A stretch of DNA of 64,000 nt from Pseudomonadota bacterium (GTDB taxonomy: Bacteria > Desulfobacterota > Desulfobulbia > Desulfobulbales > Desulfurivibrionaceae). The notes under the pieces are model-generated. The model was not told the origin of the DNA. It did no database searches and saw only the letters and a list, made by a program, of their open reading frames with translations. Location: the NCBI GenBank assembly GCA_018830485.1, contig JAHJRQ010000013.1:1-64000 (forward strand), read 5' to 3'. Positions 43,785-53,314 of this stretch are shown here, in pieces (the first letter of the stretch is position 1; every line of letters starts with the position of its first letter). A program made the position numbers and the translations under genes.

Positions 43785-43796
43785 TACCGAGCACCA
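43785..43796 (+). other. Candidate right attachment site (attR)
   Basis: TACCGAGCACCA resembles the tRNA-Arg 3' end TACCGAGGGCACCA with two bases missing. It lies 62 bases beyond the right arm sites and just before core genes resume. Confidence 0.4.
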
Positions 43797-43909
43797 GTAA
43801 TTTTCCGGATATTTCCTCCCCGCCGTGCCGTTATGCCTGTTGTCGCCGGACCCACGGAGAACAACGCCGATATCACGATTTCCCAAGACCTTTATTAAGG
43901 AGAACCACC

Positions 43910-44494
43910 ATGCAGAGAATCCTGTTATTTGCCAGCGCAGCGCTTCTCGCACTGGGCTTGAGCGGTTGCGGCTACAACACCATTCAACAAAACGACGAAG
44001 CCGTGATTGCGGCCTGGGGCGACGTGGAAGCCTCCTACCAGCGGCGGGCAGATCTCATCCCCAATCTGGTGGAAGCGGTAAAGGCCTACGCGGCCCACGA
44101 AAAAGAAACCCTCACCGCCGTCACCGAGGCGCGGGCCAAGGTCGGCACCATCCAGGCCGGGGCCGAAGTGGTCAATAACCCCCAGGCCTTTGCCACATTC
44201 CAGGAAGCGCAGGGAGGGCTTTCCTCCGCCCTCTCCCGTCTGATGGTGGTGGTTGAGCGCTATCCCGACCTCAAGGCCAATCAGAACTTCCTCGATTTCC
44301 AACACCAGCTCGAAGGCACGGAAAACCGGATCAACGTGGCCCGGGTTCGGTACAACGAGGCAGTGCGGATATTCAACACCTCCATCCGCACCTTCCCCAA
44401 CAACCTGACCAACAAGCTCATGCTCCAACTGCCGCGCCGCGAGGCTTTCAAGGCGGAAGAGGGCGCGGCCAAGGCCCCGGCGGTAAAGTTCTAA
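43910..44494 (+). CDS. lemA: LemA-family lipoprotein
   Basis: The 194-residue protein has a lipoprotein signal ([20 protein letters not shown], lipobox LSGC) followed by the LemA coiled region ([45 protein letters not shown]). It is probably anchored in the cell envelope. AAGGAG lies upstream of the ATG. It is followed after three bases by the first of two TPM-domain genes, a very common gene trio whose precise role is not settled; envelope quality control or stress is often suggested. Confidence 0.92.
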   Translation: MQRILLFASAALLALGLSGCGYNTIQQNDEAVIAAWGDVEASYQRRADLIPNLVEAVKAYAAHEKETLTAVTEARAKVGTIQAGAEVVNNPQAFATFQEAQGGLSSALSRLMVVVERYPDLKANQNFLDFQHQLEGTENRINVARVRYNEAVRIFNTSIRTFPNNLTNKLMLQLPRREAFKAEEGAAKAPAVKF

Positions 44495-44497
44495 CCC

Positions 44498-45400
44498 ATG
44501 TCGCACCCCGGGCGGAATACCGCACATCGGGCCGGCATGGCGCAGAGGCTCCTCTGTCTTCTCGGCTTCTGCCTTCTCTTTGTTGTCGCTCCCGCAGCAG
44601 CCAAGGCGCTGGAAGTTCCGCAATACCAGGGATATGTCACCGATCTGGCCGGGATGATCTCGCCGGCTGAGCGCCAGAGGCTGGAGCAGACGCTCCTGGC
44701 CTTTGAGCAGTCCGACTCCACTCAGATCGCGGTGCTGACCATCCCCTCCCTGGAAGGCGACGGGCTGGAGGATTTCAGCATCCGCACGGTCGAGGCCTGG
44801 AAGATCGGCCAGAAGGGCAAGGACAACGGGGTCCTGCTCCTGGTCAGCAAGGGCGACCGCAAGATCCGCATCGAGGTGGGCCGCGGGTTGGAAGGGGTGC
44901 TGACCGACCTTCTTGCCGGCCGCATCGTTGATCAGGTCATCTCTCCGCGCTTCAAGGCGGGCCAGCTTGACGAAGGCTTTGCCGCCGGAGTTTCCGCGAT
45001 CATCAGCGCCGCCCGGGGCGAATTCAAGGGTGCCGGCAGACCTGGCCGGGGAGCGGGCACCTCCGGCCAATCCTCCCTGTTCAACTACCTCATCTTCTTT
45101 GCCATCCTGGTCGGCTTTCTCGGACGGCTGAGCAAACCGGCAGGCGCTCTCACCGGGGCGGCGCTCCTGCCGCTGTTCGCCTCCCTCGGGGTCTCTTCGC
45201 CCCTGGGCTGGCTGATCCTGCTCCTCCTTATCCCGGGCGGCGCCCTGTTGGGGCTGCTGCTTCCGATCCTCTTTGCCAATGCCGGACGAGGGGGAGGATT
45301 GTATATGGGAGGCGGCGGTTTTGGCAGCGGCGGTGGCGGAGGTTTCGGCGGCTTCGGCGGCGGTGGGTTCGGAGGCGGCGGCGCCTCGGGGGGCTGGTAG
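44498..45400 (+). CDS. TPM-domain membrane protein with glycine-rich tail (YgcG-like)
   Basis: The 300-residue protein has a signal peptide (core LLCLLGFCLLFVVAPAAA), a TPM domain (about 40-175: YVTDLAGMISPAERQRLE, QIAVLTIPSLEG, RKIRIEVGRGLEG), two membrane segments (about 195-265) and a Gly/Phe-rich end (GGGGFGGFGGG). The start at 44498 lies three bases after lemA; ATG 44537, at the signal peptide proper, is an alternative. TPM domains of this type are periplasmic or lumenal. It works presumably with lemA and the next gene. Confidence 0.9.
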   Translation: MSHPGRNTAHRAGMAQRLLCLLGFCLLFVVAPAAAKALEVPQYQGYVTDLAGMISPAERQRLEQTLLAFEQSDSTQIAVLTIPSLEGDGLEDFSIRTVEAWKIGQKGKDNGVLLLVSKGDRKIRIEVGRGLEGVLTDLLAGRIVDQVISPRFKAGQLDEGFAAGVSAIISAARGEFKGAGRPGRGAGTSGQSSLFNYLIFFAILVGFLGRLSKPAGALTGAALLPLFASLGVSSPLGWLILLLLIPGGALLGLLLPILFANAGRGGGLYMGGGGFGSGGGGGFGGFGGGGFGGGGASGGW

Positions 45401-45403
45401 ATT

Positions 45404-46033
45404 ATGCGCGCAGAGACTTTTTTTACAGAGGCGGAAAAGCAGCGGATCGCCGCGGCCATCTCCGCGGTGGAGAAAAAAACCTCCGGCGAGGTTGTCGCCC
45501 TGGTGGTGGACAGCAGCGACACCTACCCCGAGGCAAGGATGCTGGCAGGCCTCAGCATCGGCGGCCTGATAGCCCTCGTCATCACCGACCTTTTCCTGGC
45601 CGACAGCCTCGGATACTTTCTGCCCCTTTTGCTGGGCGGCGCCACCCTTGTGGGCAGCCTGGCCAAGTTCTGCCCCCCGCTGCTCCGGCTGTTCATCCCC
45701 GAAAGCCGGAAGGAAACCCGGGTGGCAGAACGGGCGCTGCGCACCTTTTATGAAAAGGAGCTCCACACCACCCGCGACAACACCGGGGTGCTTTTCTTCA
45801 TCTCCCTGCTCGAACACAAGGTCTGGATTCTGGCGGACAGGGGCATCTACCTGAAAATTTCCCAGGAAACCCTGCAGGCATACGCCAACGAGGTTGCCGC
45901 CGGCATACGGCAAGGGCAGGCCTGCGACGCCTTGTGCCGTGAGATTGAAGCGGTGGGCGGTATTCTGGCCAGCCATTTTCCGGTCAAAACCGATGACACC
46001 AACGAACTTTCCAACCAGGTGCTCACCGGCTGA
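45404..46033 (+). CDS. Second TPM-domain membrane protein
   Basis: The 209-residue protein starts with half a TPM domain (FFTEAEKQRIAAAISAVEKKTSGEVVALVV), followed by two membrane segments (about 48-88). The rest of the domain (NTGVLFFISLLEHKVWILADRGI) completes it. It begins three bases after the previous gene and ends the lemA operon. Confidence 0.88.
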   Translation: MRAETFFTEAEKQRIAAAISAVEKKTSGEVVALVVDSSDTYPEARMLAGLSIGGLIALVITDLFLADSLGYFLPLLLGGATLVGSLAKFCPPLLRLFIPESRKETRVAERALRTFYEKELHTTRDNTGVLFFISLLEHKVWILADRGIYLKISQETLQAYANEVAAGIRQGQACDALCREIEAVGGILASHFPVKTDDTNELSNQVLTG

Positions 46034-46143
46034 ACCCACCCTGGAAATTCTCCTGTTCTTTTTTCCATCCCCACGCTATGATGCTGCAATAAGGTAATTG
46101 TCCTTCCTTTCGCTCCCCCATCCGCCGGCAAGGGAACCGCCCC

Positions 46144-47121
46144 ATGCACACACCCCGAATCAGCGCACCCTTTTTCAAGGCCGCCCTCCTCTGCCTCGCC
46201 GTAACGCTGCTCATCCCGCAAACAGGATTCGCGGCCCGCTGCCTGTACGTTTCCTCCTACCATGCAGGCTATGTCTGGAATGACGACATTGAGGACGCCA
46301 TTAACAAGGTGCTGCACGGACAATGCGAGATCAAAAAGTTCTACATGGACGGCAAACGCAACCTCTCCCCGGAATTTGCCCGGCAAAAGGGACTGGAAGC
46401 GAAAAAACTCATCGACACCTGGAAACCGGATGTGGTCATCGCCGCCGACGACAATGTCTCGCGGTACCTGGTCATGCCGCACCTCAAAAATGCCGCGGTG
46501 CCCGTGGTATTTTGCGGAGTCAACTGGACCGTGGAGCCCTACGGCTATCCCTACCGCAACACCACCGGCATGGTGGAGATCGGCCCCGTTGAAACCCTGG
46601 CCGAGGAAGTGCGCAGAGCCGTTCCCAATGCCAGGCAGGGGGTGTTCCTTTCCGCGGACGAAATGACCCAGCACAAGGAAGTCGCCCTGAACCAGAAGGT
46701 GTATGCCAAACATGGCATCACCATCACGCACCGGCCGGTGAAAACCATGGCGGAATGGGAAAACGCTTTCCTTGAGGCGCAGAAGGTTGACTTTATAATT
46801 CTCGGCAACAACGCCGGGATCAACGATTGGAGCCATGATCTCGCCCTTGCCCAGGTAAGGAAGAAGGCCGGCAAATTCACCGTTTCCTACTTGGACTGGA
46901 TGGCGCCCTACACCATGCTGACCATGGCCAAGATCGCCGGAGAACAGGGGGAATGGGCGGCCAAGGCGGCCCTGCGCATCATCAAGGGCACCAGTCCGGA
47001 CAGCATCCCCATTGCCGCCAACCAACGCTGGAACGTCTTTATCAATCCATCCCTCCTGAAAAAAACCGGCTTCACCCTTTCCCCGGAAATCACGAGCAAG
47101 GCCGTTCAGGTCGGGCCATAA
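46144..47121 (+). CDS. Periplasmic substrate-binding-like protein
   Basis: The 325-residue protein has a signal peptide (core FKAALLCLAVTLLIPQTGFAA) and a two-lobed binding fold of the ABC_sub_bind type (YVSSYHAGYVWNDDIEDAI, PDVVIAADDNVSRYLV, VPVVFCGVNWTVEPYGYPY). No transporter subunits lie beside it, so the ligand is unknown; orphan proteins of this type can also act as sensory inputs. It stands alone between the lemA and arsenic operons. Confidence 0.75.
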   Translation: MHTPRISAPFFKAALLCLAVTLLIPQTGFAARCLYVSSYHAGYVWNDDIEDAINKVLHGQCEIKKFYMDGKRNLSPEFARQKGLEAKKLIDTWKPDVVIAADDNVSRYLVMPHLKNAAVPVVFCGVNWTVEPYGYPYRNTTGMVEIGPVETLAEEVRRAVPNARQGVFLSADEMTQHKEVALNQKVYAKHGITITHRPVKTMAEWENAFLEAQKVDFIILGNNAGINDWSHDLALAQVRKKAGKFTVSYLDWMAPYTMLTMAKIAGEQGEWAAKAALRIIKGTSPDSIPIAANQRWNVFINPSLLKKTGFTLSPEITSKAVQVGP

Positions 47122-47170
47122 GGCGTTGAGCGCCTCGTTTCCAGTCAGCCCGCCGCTCCAATCTGTTCCC

Positions 47171-47219
47171 TTGACATTGCCGGAGCATAGCCATATAGTG
47201 ATTTGGCTATATAGCTATG
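47171..47219 (+). promoter_or_regulatory. Promoter and operator of the arsenic operon
   Basis: TTGACA (47171-47176), 17 bp, TATAGT (47194-47199). The arms CATAGCCATATAG (47186-47198) and CTATATAGCTATG (47207-47219) are an inverted repeat with one mismatch that covers the -10 element, as expected for an ArsR-type repressor site. No arsR gene is in the window. Confidence 0.7.
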
Positions 47220-47262
47220 TCCCCCACTCACGCAGCCGCCGCACACCACAAGGGATACACGA

Positions 47263-48345
47263 ATGCAACCCATCACGCTGACCAATCTTGCGCCGCAACC
47301 TCCACAGCCAAAGCCGCCTCTTCCCCGGGCCGTCATCATCCGCTACCTGGCGGGGGGGCTCCTCTCCCTGGCCGTCTGGTTTGTTGTCTACCAACAGCTT
47401 TACGCCCTGGCCGATTTCATCGCTTTTGATTTGCTCGCGCTCTCTCCGGACAGCCGGATTGGCAAGGCCACCCAGTTCTTCCTCTATGACACGCCCAAGG
47501 TGCTGATGCTTCTCGCCCTGGTGGTTTTTGCGGTGGGCATCCTCCGTTCCTTCTTCACCCCGGAAAGAACCCGCAAGATCCTCGCTGGCAAACGCGAATC
47601 CGTGGGCAATGTGCTGGCCGCCCTGCTGGGCATCGTCACCCCCTTCTGCTCCTGCTCCGCCGTGCCCCTGTTCATCGGCTTTGTCACCGCCGGCATCCCC
47701 CTGGGCGTCACCTTTTCCTTTCTCATTGCCGCGCCCATGGTCAACGAAATCGCCCTGGTCCTGCTCTATGGGCTGCTGGGCTGGAAGGTGGCCGCACTCT
47801 ACCTCGTCACCGGCCTTGTCATCGCCATTGTCGGAGGCTGGACCATCGGCCGCCTCCGCATGGAGAACCATGTGGAGGAATGGGTCAAGCATGTCCTGGC
47901 CGGCACCACCGAAACCGCCATGCCGGAAAATCTCCGGGAACGGGTGCAGTACGGATGGCAGGCGGTGCGGGACATCGTGGGCCGGGTCTGGATCTACGTC
48001 CTCCTCGGCATTGCGGTGGGCGCGGGGATACACGGCTATGTGCCGGAAGGATTCATGGCCTCGATCATGGGCAAGTCCGCCTGGTGGTCGGTACCCCTGG
48101 CCGTGGTCCTCGGCATCCCCATGTACGCCAACGCCGCGGGCATCGTGCCGGTCCTTCAGGCCCTGCTTGCCAAAGGCGCGGCCCTGGGCACGGCCCTGGC
48201 CTTCATGATGAGCGTCATCGCCCTTTCCCTGCCGGAGATGGTCATCCTCCGCAAGGTCTTGAAACCGGCTCTCATCGCCACCTTTGTCGGCGTGGTCGGC
48301 AGCGGCATCCTGCTGGTGGGCTATCTTTTCAATATGGTAATTTAG
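47263..48345 (+). CDS. arsP: ArsP-type permease (organoarsenical/arsenite efflux family)
   Basis: The 360-residue permease of the former DUF318 family has about eight to ten membrane segments and the family motif TPFCSCSAVPLFIGF, with its vicinal cysteines, around residue 125. It also has YANAAGIVPVLQALL and ALAFMMSVIALSLPEM. Members export trivalent organoarsenicals or related metal(loid)s from the inner membrane. It heads an operon with a DUF2703 gene and arsC behind an ArsR-like operator, which supports an arsenic role. Confidence 0.83.
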   Translation: MQPITLTNLAPQPPQPKPPLPRAVIIRYLAGGLLSLAVWFVVYQQLYALADFIAFDLLALSPDSRIGKATQFFLYDTPKVLMLLALVVFAVGILRSFFTPERTRKILAGKRESVGNVLAALLGIVTPFCSCSAVPLFIGFVTAGIPLGVTFSFLIAAPMVNEIALVLLYGLLGWKVAALYLVTGLVIAIVGGWTIGRLRMENHVEEWVKHVLAGTTETAMPENLRERVQYGWQAVRDIVGRVWIYVLLGIAVGAGIHGYVPEGFMASIMGKSAWWSVPLAVVLGIPMYANAAGIVPVLQALLAKGAALGTALAFMMSVIALSLPEMVILRKVLKPALIATFVGVVGSGILLVGYLFNMVI

Positions 48346-48354
48346 GTGAACGCG

Positions 48355-48738
48355 ATGGGAACAATCACGGTTGAGTGGCGCCATCTGGACAAAGAAGGAA
48401 AAACCTGCGACCGGTGCGCCGAAACCGGACAGGGTATAGTTGAGACGATGCAACGCCTGCGGGAGGAATGCAGGGAAAAGGGGGTGGAGATCCTGTTCAC
48501 GGAAACCAAGCTGAGCGGTGCGGAGATCAGCCAATCGAACCTGATCCTCATCAACGGCAAGCCGCTTGAGGCCATTCTCCCCCAGGCCACAGCCTCGGAA
48601 AGCAAGTGCTGCTCTTGCGGCGAACTCACGGGCAGGGAGGAATTCTGCCGAACCATACTCAGACACGGGCAAACCCATGAAGCCGTTCCCCGGGAGTTCA
48701 TCCGGGAGGCGATTTGCAGGGTCGCAGGCTGCTGCTGA
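48355..48738 (+). CDS. DUF2703 cysteine-containing protein of the arsenic operon
   Basis: The 127-residue protein has a thioredoxin-like beginning (TVEWRHLDKEGKTCDRCAETG) and several cysteines (CSCGELTGREEFCRT and a terminal AGCC). Proteins of this family occur in arsenic operons and may bind or pass on metal(loid), but no reaction is established. ATG 48355 has AGGTGA upstream; the GTG at 48346 abuts the arsP stop. arsC starts 28 bases later. Confidence 0.72.
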   Translation: MGTITVEWRHLDKEGKTCDRCAETGQGIVETMQRLREECREKGVEILFTETKLSGAEISQSNLILINGKPLEAILPQATASESKCCSCGELTGREEFCRTILRHGQTHEAVPREFIREAICRVAGCC

Positions 48739-48766
48739 TCGAAAAATCAACTGAGGATCATTTTCC

Positions 48767-49201
<435 letters not shown>

Positions 49202-49276
49202 CCCTAGCCGACTTTCATGATCACTCGGCGCTCGATGTGCCGCGAATAAAATAACCATTGGCCTGAGTGAAAATCG

Positions 49277-49333
49277 TTGACACGGTCAACCCCCTCCGAT
49301 AAAGATAGTAATCAATTACTATCTTTATCGGAG
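49277..49333 (+). promoter_or_regulatory. Promoter and 19-bp palindromic operator of the TetR/exporter operon
   Basis: TTGACA (49277-49282), 17 bp, TAAAGA (49300-49305). A perfect inverted repeat, CTCCGATAAAGATAGTAAT (49294-49312) with 49315-49333, covers the -10 and downstream region. The right arm ends in CGGAG, whose GGAG is the ribosome-binding site of the tetR gene. Confidence 0.82.
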
Positions 49334-49338
49334 CCTTT

Positions 49339-49947
49339 ATGATCCCCCATGCCAAACATCTTCCGGCGAGCGAACGCCGGGCGGTAACGGTCGAAACCGT
49401 AATCAAATTGGCTGCGGAACGAAACCCGAGCGATATCACGACGGCTGCCATTGCCGAACGCATGGGCCTGACCCAAGGCGCGGTATTTCGGCATTTCCCC
49501 AACAAGGACGCCATTTTGCAAGCAGTAATAGAGTGGGTGGCGGAGCGGCTGCTCTTCCTGGTGGATAAAGCGGCGCGGGCCGCTCCGTCTCCGCTCGCCG
49601 CGCTTGAGGCCATGTTCATGGCGCATGTGAATTTTATCATTGAGCACCCGGGCATCCCCCGCATACTGTTCGGCGAGATGCAACATGCCGGGGAGACGAT
49701 ACCAAAGCGCATTGCGCAAACACTGACACACCGCTACCGAGAGCGGCTGCATCGGCTGATAGAAAGAGGAAAAACGAATAAAGAACTGGACGCCGATCTC
49801 GACAGAGAGGCTGCCGCCTTTCTCTTTATCGGCATGATCCAAGGACTGGTGATGCAATCACTATTGGCCAATGACGTAGGACGCATTTTGCATGATGCGC
49901 CAAGAGTCTTTGCCATTTTCCGGCAGGGAATAAGGAACACACAATGA
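49339..49947 (+). CDS. TetR-family repressor of the adjacent ABC exporter
   Basis: The 202-residue protein has an N-terminal TetR helix-turn-helix (TTAAIAERMGLTQGAVFRHFPNKDAILQAV, about 33-62) and a helical ligand-binding domain. Its start lies six bases after a perfect palindrome that is the obvious operator, so it probably represses itself and the three exporter genes behind it. Its stop overlaps the adaptor start by four bases (ATGA). Confidence 0.9.
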   Translation: MIPHAKHLPASERRAVTVETVIKLAAERNPSDITTAAIAERMGLTQGAVFRHFPNKDAILQAVIEWVAERLLFLVDKAARAAPSPLAALEAMFMAHVNFIIEHPGIPRILFGEMQHAGETIPKRIAQTLTHRYRERLHRLIERGKTNKELDADLDREAAAFLFIGMIQGLVMQSLLANDVGRILHDAPRVFAIFRQGIRNTQ

Positions 49948-51098
49948 GAAAACTCTTACCCATACAGGGACGCACCCTGGCGCTGGTGGTGGTGCTGCTG
50001 CCTCTTCTCGCCCTCTTCATCTATGTCGCCCTACGTTCGGGGCCGCTTGCCCCGGTGCCCGTGACGGTGACCGCGGTGGAAGATCGCGCCGTCTCCCCGG
50101 CCTTGTTCGGTATCGGCACCATTGAGGCGCGCTACACCTACAAAATTGGTCCCACCTTCGCAGGGAGGATTAAACGTCTGGATGCGCAGGTGGGCGACAC
50201 GGTTACAGCCGGACAGGTGCTCGGCGAAATGGACCCGGTTGATCTTGACGAACGGATCCAGGGCCAGGAGGCCGCGCTGAAACGCGCCAAGGCGCTTCTC
50301 AGTGAAGCCCTGGCGCGCCAGACCTACGCGCAAACGCAATCCCGGCGCTATGAGCAGTTGCTGGAAGTTCGCGCCATAAGCGAGGAAACCGTGGCCACCA
50401 AAAAGTATGAGCTGCAGGTGGCCGAAGCAGGCTTGAACGCGGCGCGGGAGGAATTGGCTCGCGTTCAAGCCGACCGCGAGGCATTGATCGCCCAGCGCAA
50501 AAACCTGAAGCTTGTCGCTCCGGTGGATGGCCTGATCACCGCGCGCAACGCAGACCCCGGCACCACGATTGTCGCCGGACATGCGGTGGTGGAGCTGATC
50601 GATCCCAAAAGCCTGTGGGTCAATGTCCGATTCGATCAGATTCGTGCGCACGGGCTTGCCGCCAACTTGCCGGCCACAATCGTCTTGCGCTCGCAGACAG
50701 TCGAGTTGCCGCGGGGGCGAGTATTGCGGGTGGAGCCATTGGCCGACGCAGTGACCGAGGAAACCCTGGCCAAGGTTGTATTTGACCGGCTTCCCGAGCC
50801 GCTGCCGCCGGTCGGCGAGCTGGCGGAAGTCACCGTTGCCTTGCCGGCGCTGCCTGCCGCGCCGGTCATCCCCAATGCCGCTGTCCAGCAACGCGATGGC
50901 GGCTTGGGGGTATGGCAGGAGCATAACGGCGACCTGCGCTTCACCCCGGTCATCTTGGGCGCCGCCGATTTGGATGGCAATGTGCAGGTGCGCGAGGGGC
51001 TGCAAGCCGGCGACCAGGTGATTGTCTACAGCGCAAAGTCCTTGAGCGCGCGCAACCGCATCACCATCGTTGACCGGATTCCCGGAGTGAAGCCATGA
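49944..51098 (+). CDS. HlyD/MFP-family periplasmic adaptor protein
   Basis: The 384-residue protein has an N-terminal membrane anchor (about 10-30), a barrel-sandwich half motif (YKIGPTFAGRIKRLDAQVGDTVTAGQVLGEMD), a helical hairpin (about 95-180) and a second half motif (LKLVAPVDGLITARNADPGTTI). It would couple the inner-membrane ABC transporter encoded next to an outer-membrane channel. It overlaps the genes on both sides by four bases, marking a tightly coupled operon. Confidence 0.9.
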   Translation: MRKLLPIQGRTLALVVVLLPLLALFIYVALRSGPLAPVPVTVTAVEDRAVSPALFGIGTIEARYTYKIGPTFAGRIKRLDAQVGDTVTAGQVLGEMDPVDLDERIQGQEAALKRAKALLSEALARQTYAQTQSRRYEQLLEVRAISEETVATKKYELQVAEAGLNAAREELARVQADREALIAQRKNLKLVAPVDGLITARNADPGTTIVAGHAVVELIDPKSLWVNVRFDQIRAHGLAANLPATIVLRSQTVELPRGRVLRVEPLADAVTEETLAKVVFDRLPEPLPPVGELAEVTVALPALPAAPVIPNAAVQQRDGGLGVWQEHNGDLRFTPVILGAADLDGNVQVREGLQAGDQVIVYSAKSLSARNRITIVDRIPGVKP

Positions 51099-52300
51099 TC
51101 AGCCTTGCGGGCCGGGACATCATGCATGCCTGGGGCAAATTCGTCTTTACCGGCGTGGGCCTTGGCCTGCTGATCGGCATAACCCTGTCCATGGCCGGCA
51201 TCTACCGCGGCATGGTGGACGACGCCAAGGTCTTGCTCGACAACAGCGGCGCCGATCTCTGGGTGGTGCAAAAGGACACCCTCGGGCCCTATGCCGAATC
51301 GTCCAGCATCTACGACGATACCTGGCGTTCCATTCGCACCATGCCCGGTGTCGCGCGGGCGGCCAACGTCACCTACCTCACCATGCAGGTGCGCCAAGGC
51401 GAGCGCGACGTGCGCGCCATGGTCACCGGCATCATGGCCGGAGAGCCCGGCGCCCCCGGCTGGCCTCCGTACCTCGTTGCCGGTCGGCAGATCACCCGGG
51501 GCCATTACGAGGCGGTAGCCGACCTTGCTTCCGGGTTCAAACTCGGCGACCGCCTCCAGATCCGCCGCAACCATTACACCGTGGTCGGCCTGACCCGGCG
51601 GATGGTCTCTTCCGGCGGCGACCCGATGATCTTCATCCCCCTCAAGGATGCCCAGGAGGCCCAGTTTCTGAAGGACAACGACGCCATCCGCCAGCAACGC
51701 CGCCGCACCGCGGAAAACCCGGCCTTCAACCGGCCGCAGGTTCCGGATCTCCTTGCGGCGGTCATCGCTTCGCAAAGCACCAACCCGTATGTCAACGCCG
51801 TTCTGGTGCGGATTGACTCGGGTCATGCCGCCGAGAAGGTGGCGGAATCGATCCGCCGCTGGAAACGCTTGACGGTCTACACCCGCGCCCAGATGGAAGA
51901 AATCCTGGTCGGCAAGCTGATCGCCACTTCGGCAAGGCAGATTGCCATGTTCCTGGTGATTCTTTCCGTTGTCAGCGCGGCCATTGTCGCCTTCATCATC
52001 TACACCCTGACGCTTGGCAAGATCCGCGAGATTGCCGTGCTGAAGCTGATCGGCACCAAAAACCGAACCATTGTCGGCCTGATCATGCAGCAATCCATTG
52101 CTCTGGGCCTGATCGGCTTTGTGGTGGGCAAGATCACGGCCACCCTGCTGATGGCGCCGATCTTTCCCAAATACGTGCTGCTGGAGCCGATGGACTCCAT
52201 TATCGGCTTCATTGCCGTGGTGGTAATCTGCATCCTCGCCAGCATCATTGCCATTCACGCCGCCCTCAAGGTCGATCCGGCCGAGGCCATTGGAGGCTGA
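51095..52300 (+). CDS. ABC transporter permease (FtsX/MacB-like, DevC type)
   Basis: The 401-residue permease has an N-terminal membrane segment (about 18-40), a periplasmic domain (about 50-270) and three C-terminal membrane segments (about 285-310, 325-355, 365-390). The FtsX-type coupling sequence is IREIAVLKLIGTKNRTIVGLI. Length and layout match permeases of tripartite macrolide/lipid exporters. It lies between the adaptor and ATPase genes. Confidence 0.88.
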   Translation: MISLAGRDIMHAWGKFVFTGVGLGLLIGITLSMAGIYRGMVDDAKVLLDNSGADLWVVQKDTLGPYAESSSIYDDTWRSIRTMPGVARAANVTYLTMQVRQGERDVRAMVTGIMAGEPGAPGWPPYLVAGRQITRGHYEAVADLASGFKLGDRLQIRRNHYTVVGLTRRMVSSGGDPMIFIPLKDAQEAQFLKDNDAIRQQRRRTAENPAFNRPQVPDLLAAVIASQSTNPYVNAVLVRIDSGHAAEKVAESIRRWKRLTVYTRAQMEEILVGKLIATSARQIAMFLVILSVVSAAIVAFIIYTLTLGKIREIAVLKLIGTKNRTIVGLIMQQSIALGLIGFVVGKITATLLMAPIFPKYVLLEPMDSIIGFIAVVVICILASIIAIHAALKVDPAEAIGG

Positions 52301-52301
52301 C

Positions 52302-53012
52302 ATGACAGGCAAAGGCATTCGCATCGAAGGTCTGCGAAAACGCTATGGCAGCGGCGACACCGCCGTCGAGGCTCTGAAGGGCGTGGACATGCAAGTGGCT
52401 CCCGGCGAGGTGATCGGTCTGGTCGGCCCTTCCGGTTCGGGCAAAAGCACGCTGCTCAAGTGCTTGGGCGCGGTGATCGAGCCCAGCGGCGGCCGGATGA
52501 TTCTCGGCGACGAGGTGATCTATGACGACGGCTGGAAGGTCACTGATTTGCGCGCACTGCGCCGCGACAAAATCGGCTTTATATTTCAGGCGCCATACCT
52601 GATCCCCTTCCTCGACGTTACCGACAACGTCGCCCTCCTGCCCATGCTGGCGGGAACACCCAATGCCGAGGCGCGCAGCCGGGCAGTAGAGCTATTCAAA
52701 TCACTCGATGTGGAGCATCGCGCCAAGGCCATGCCTTCGCAGCTTTCCGGCGGCGAACAGCAGCGGGTGGCCATTGCCCGTGGTTTGGTCAATCGCCCGC
52801 CGGTGATTCTGGCCGATGAACCCACCGCGCCGCTCGACAGCGAACGTGCTTTAGCGGTAATCCGAATTCTCAACGATATGGCCCGCAAACTCGAAACCGC
52901 CATTATTGTCGTCACCCACGACGAAAAGATAATCCCGACCTTCAAGCGCATCTACCACATCCGCGATGGCGTGACCTACGAAGAAGCCGGCGAGGGCCGG
53001 GGGTTCGAATGA
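52302..53012 (+). CDS. ABC transporter ATP-binding protein (LolD/MacB type)
   Basis: The 236-residue ATPase has Walker A GPSGSGKS, signature LSGGEQQRVAIARGL, Walker B VILADEPTAPLDS and the HDE switch. GGAGG lies upstream of ATG 52302; a longer frame from 52248 lies inside the permease gene and is not used. It energises the adaptor-permease exporter under TetR control. The substrate is unknown. Confidence 0.93.
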   Translation: MTGKGIRIEGLRKRYGSGDTAVEALKGVDMQVAPGEVIGLVGPSGSGKSTLLKCLGAVIEPSGGRMILGDEVIYDDGWKVTDLRALRRDKIGFIFQAPYLIPFLDVTDNVALLPMLAGTPNAEARSRAVELFKSLDVEHRAKAMPSQLSGGEQQRVAIARGLVNRPPVILADEPTAPLDSERALAVIRILNDMARKLETAIIVVTHDEKIIPTFKRIYHIRDGVTYEEAGEGRGFE

Positions 53013-53272
53013 ATTGCACCCCATTACCCTGGGGAAGACCGAAACCGGTTGCACTCATTGCATTGGTGCCAAACGGTTGCCCTGCACCAGGCCACGGGCG
53101 GCGGAAGAACAAGCGACAGCTAAACTTCGGCAACGCCGCGCCTGTTCTTCGCGCCACCATGGCGTACGCAGGCAACAATCAGACATTCCGCTTGCTTTCC
53201 TCAACGAACCATGGTAAATATCGCAATTCATTGTGTTGCCTCTGCCTGTAATCGCTATACGAACAAAAGCGC

Positions 53273-53311
53273 ACCGCACAAAGCCTCTGCCGAGGGCGTG
53301 CGGTTTTTTTG
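53273..53311 (+). terminator. Rho-independent terminator after the ABC exporter operon
   Basis: ACCGCAC (53273-53279) pairs with GTGCGGT (53298-53304), with an inner CCTC/GAGG pair, followed by a T run. It lies 260 bases after the ATPase stop; the stretch 53013-53272 shows no gene. Confidence 0.85.
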
Positions 53312-53314
53312 TTT

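Larger units (their letters stand above)
27754..43796. mobile_element. Genomic island of about 16 kb integrated at tRNA-Arg(CCT)
   Basis: The island runs from the tRNA 3' end to a degenerate copy of it near 43785. It has a P4-type integrase next to the tRNA, GGGGGCAAC arm sites at both ends, a defence cluster, AlpA, a primase-helicase-like protein, an HTH/zinc protein and a second tyrosine recombinase. Core-type genes (nnr before, lemA after) flank it. Tandem overlapping starts and a replication-type gene suggest a once-mobile, possibly satellite-like element. Confidence 0.8.
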
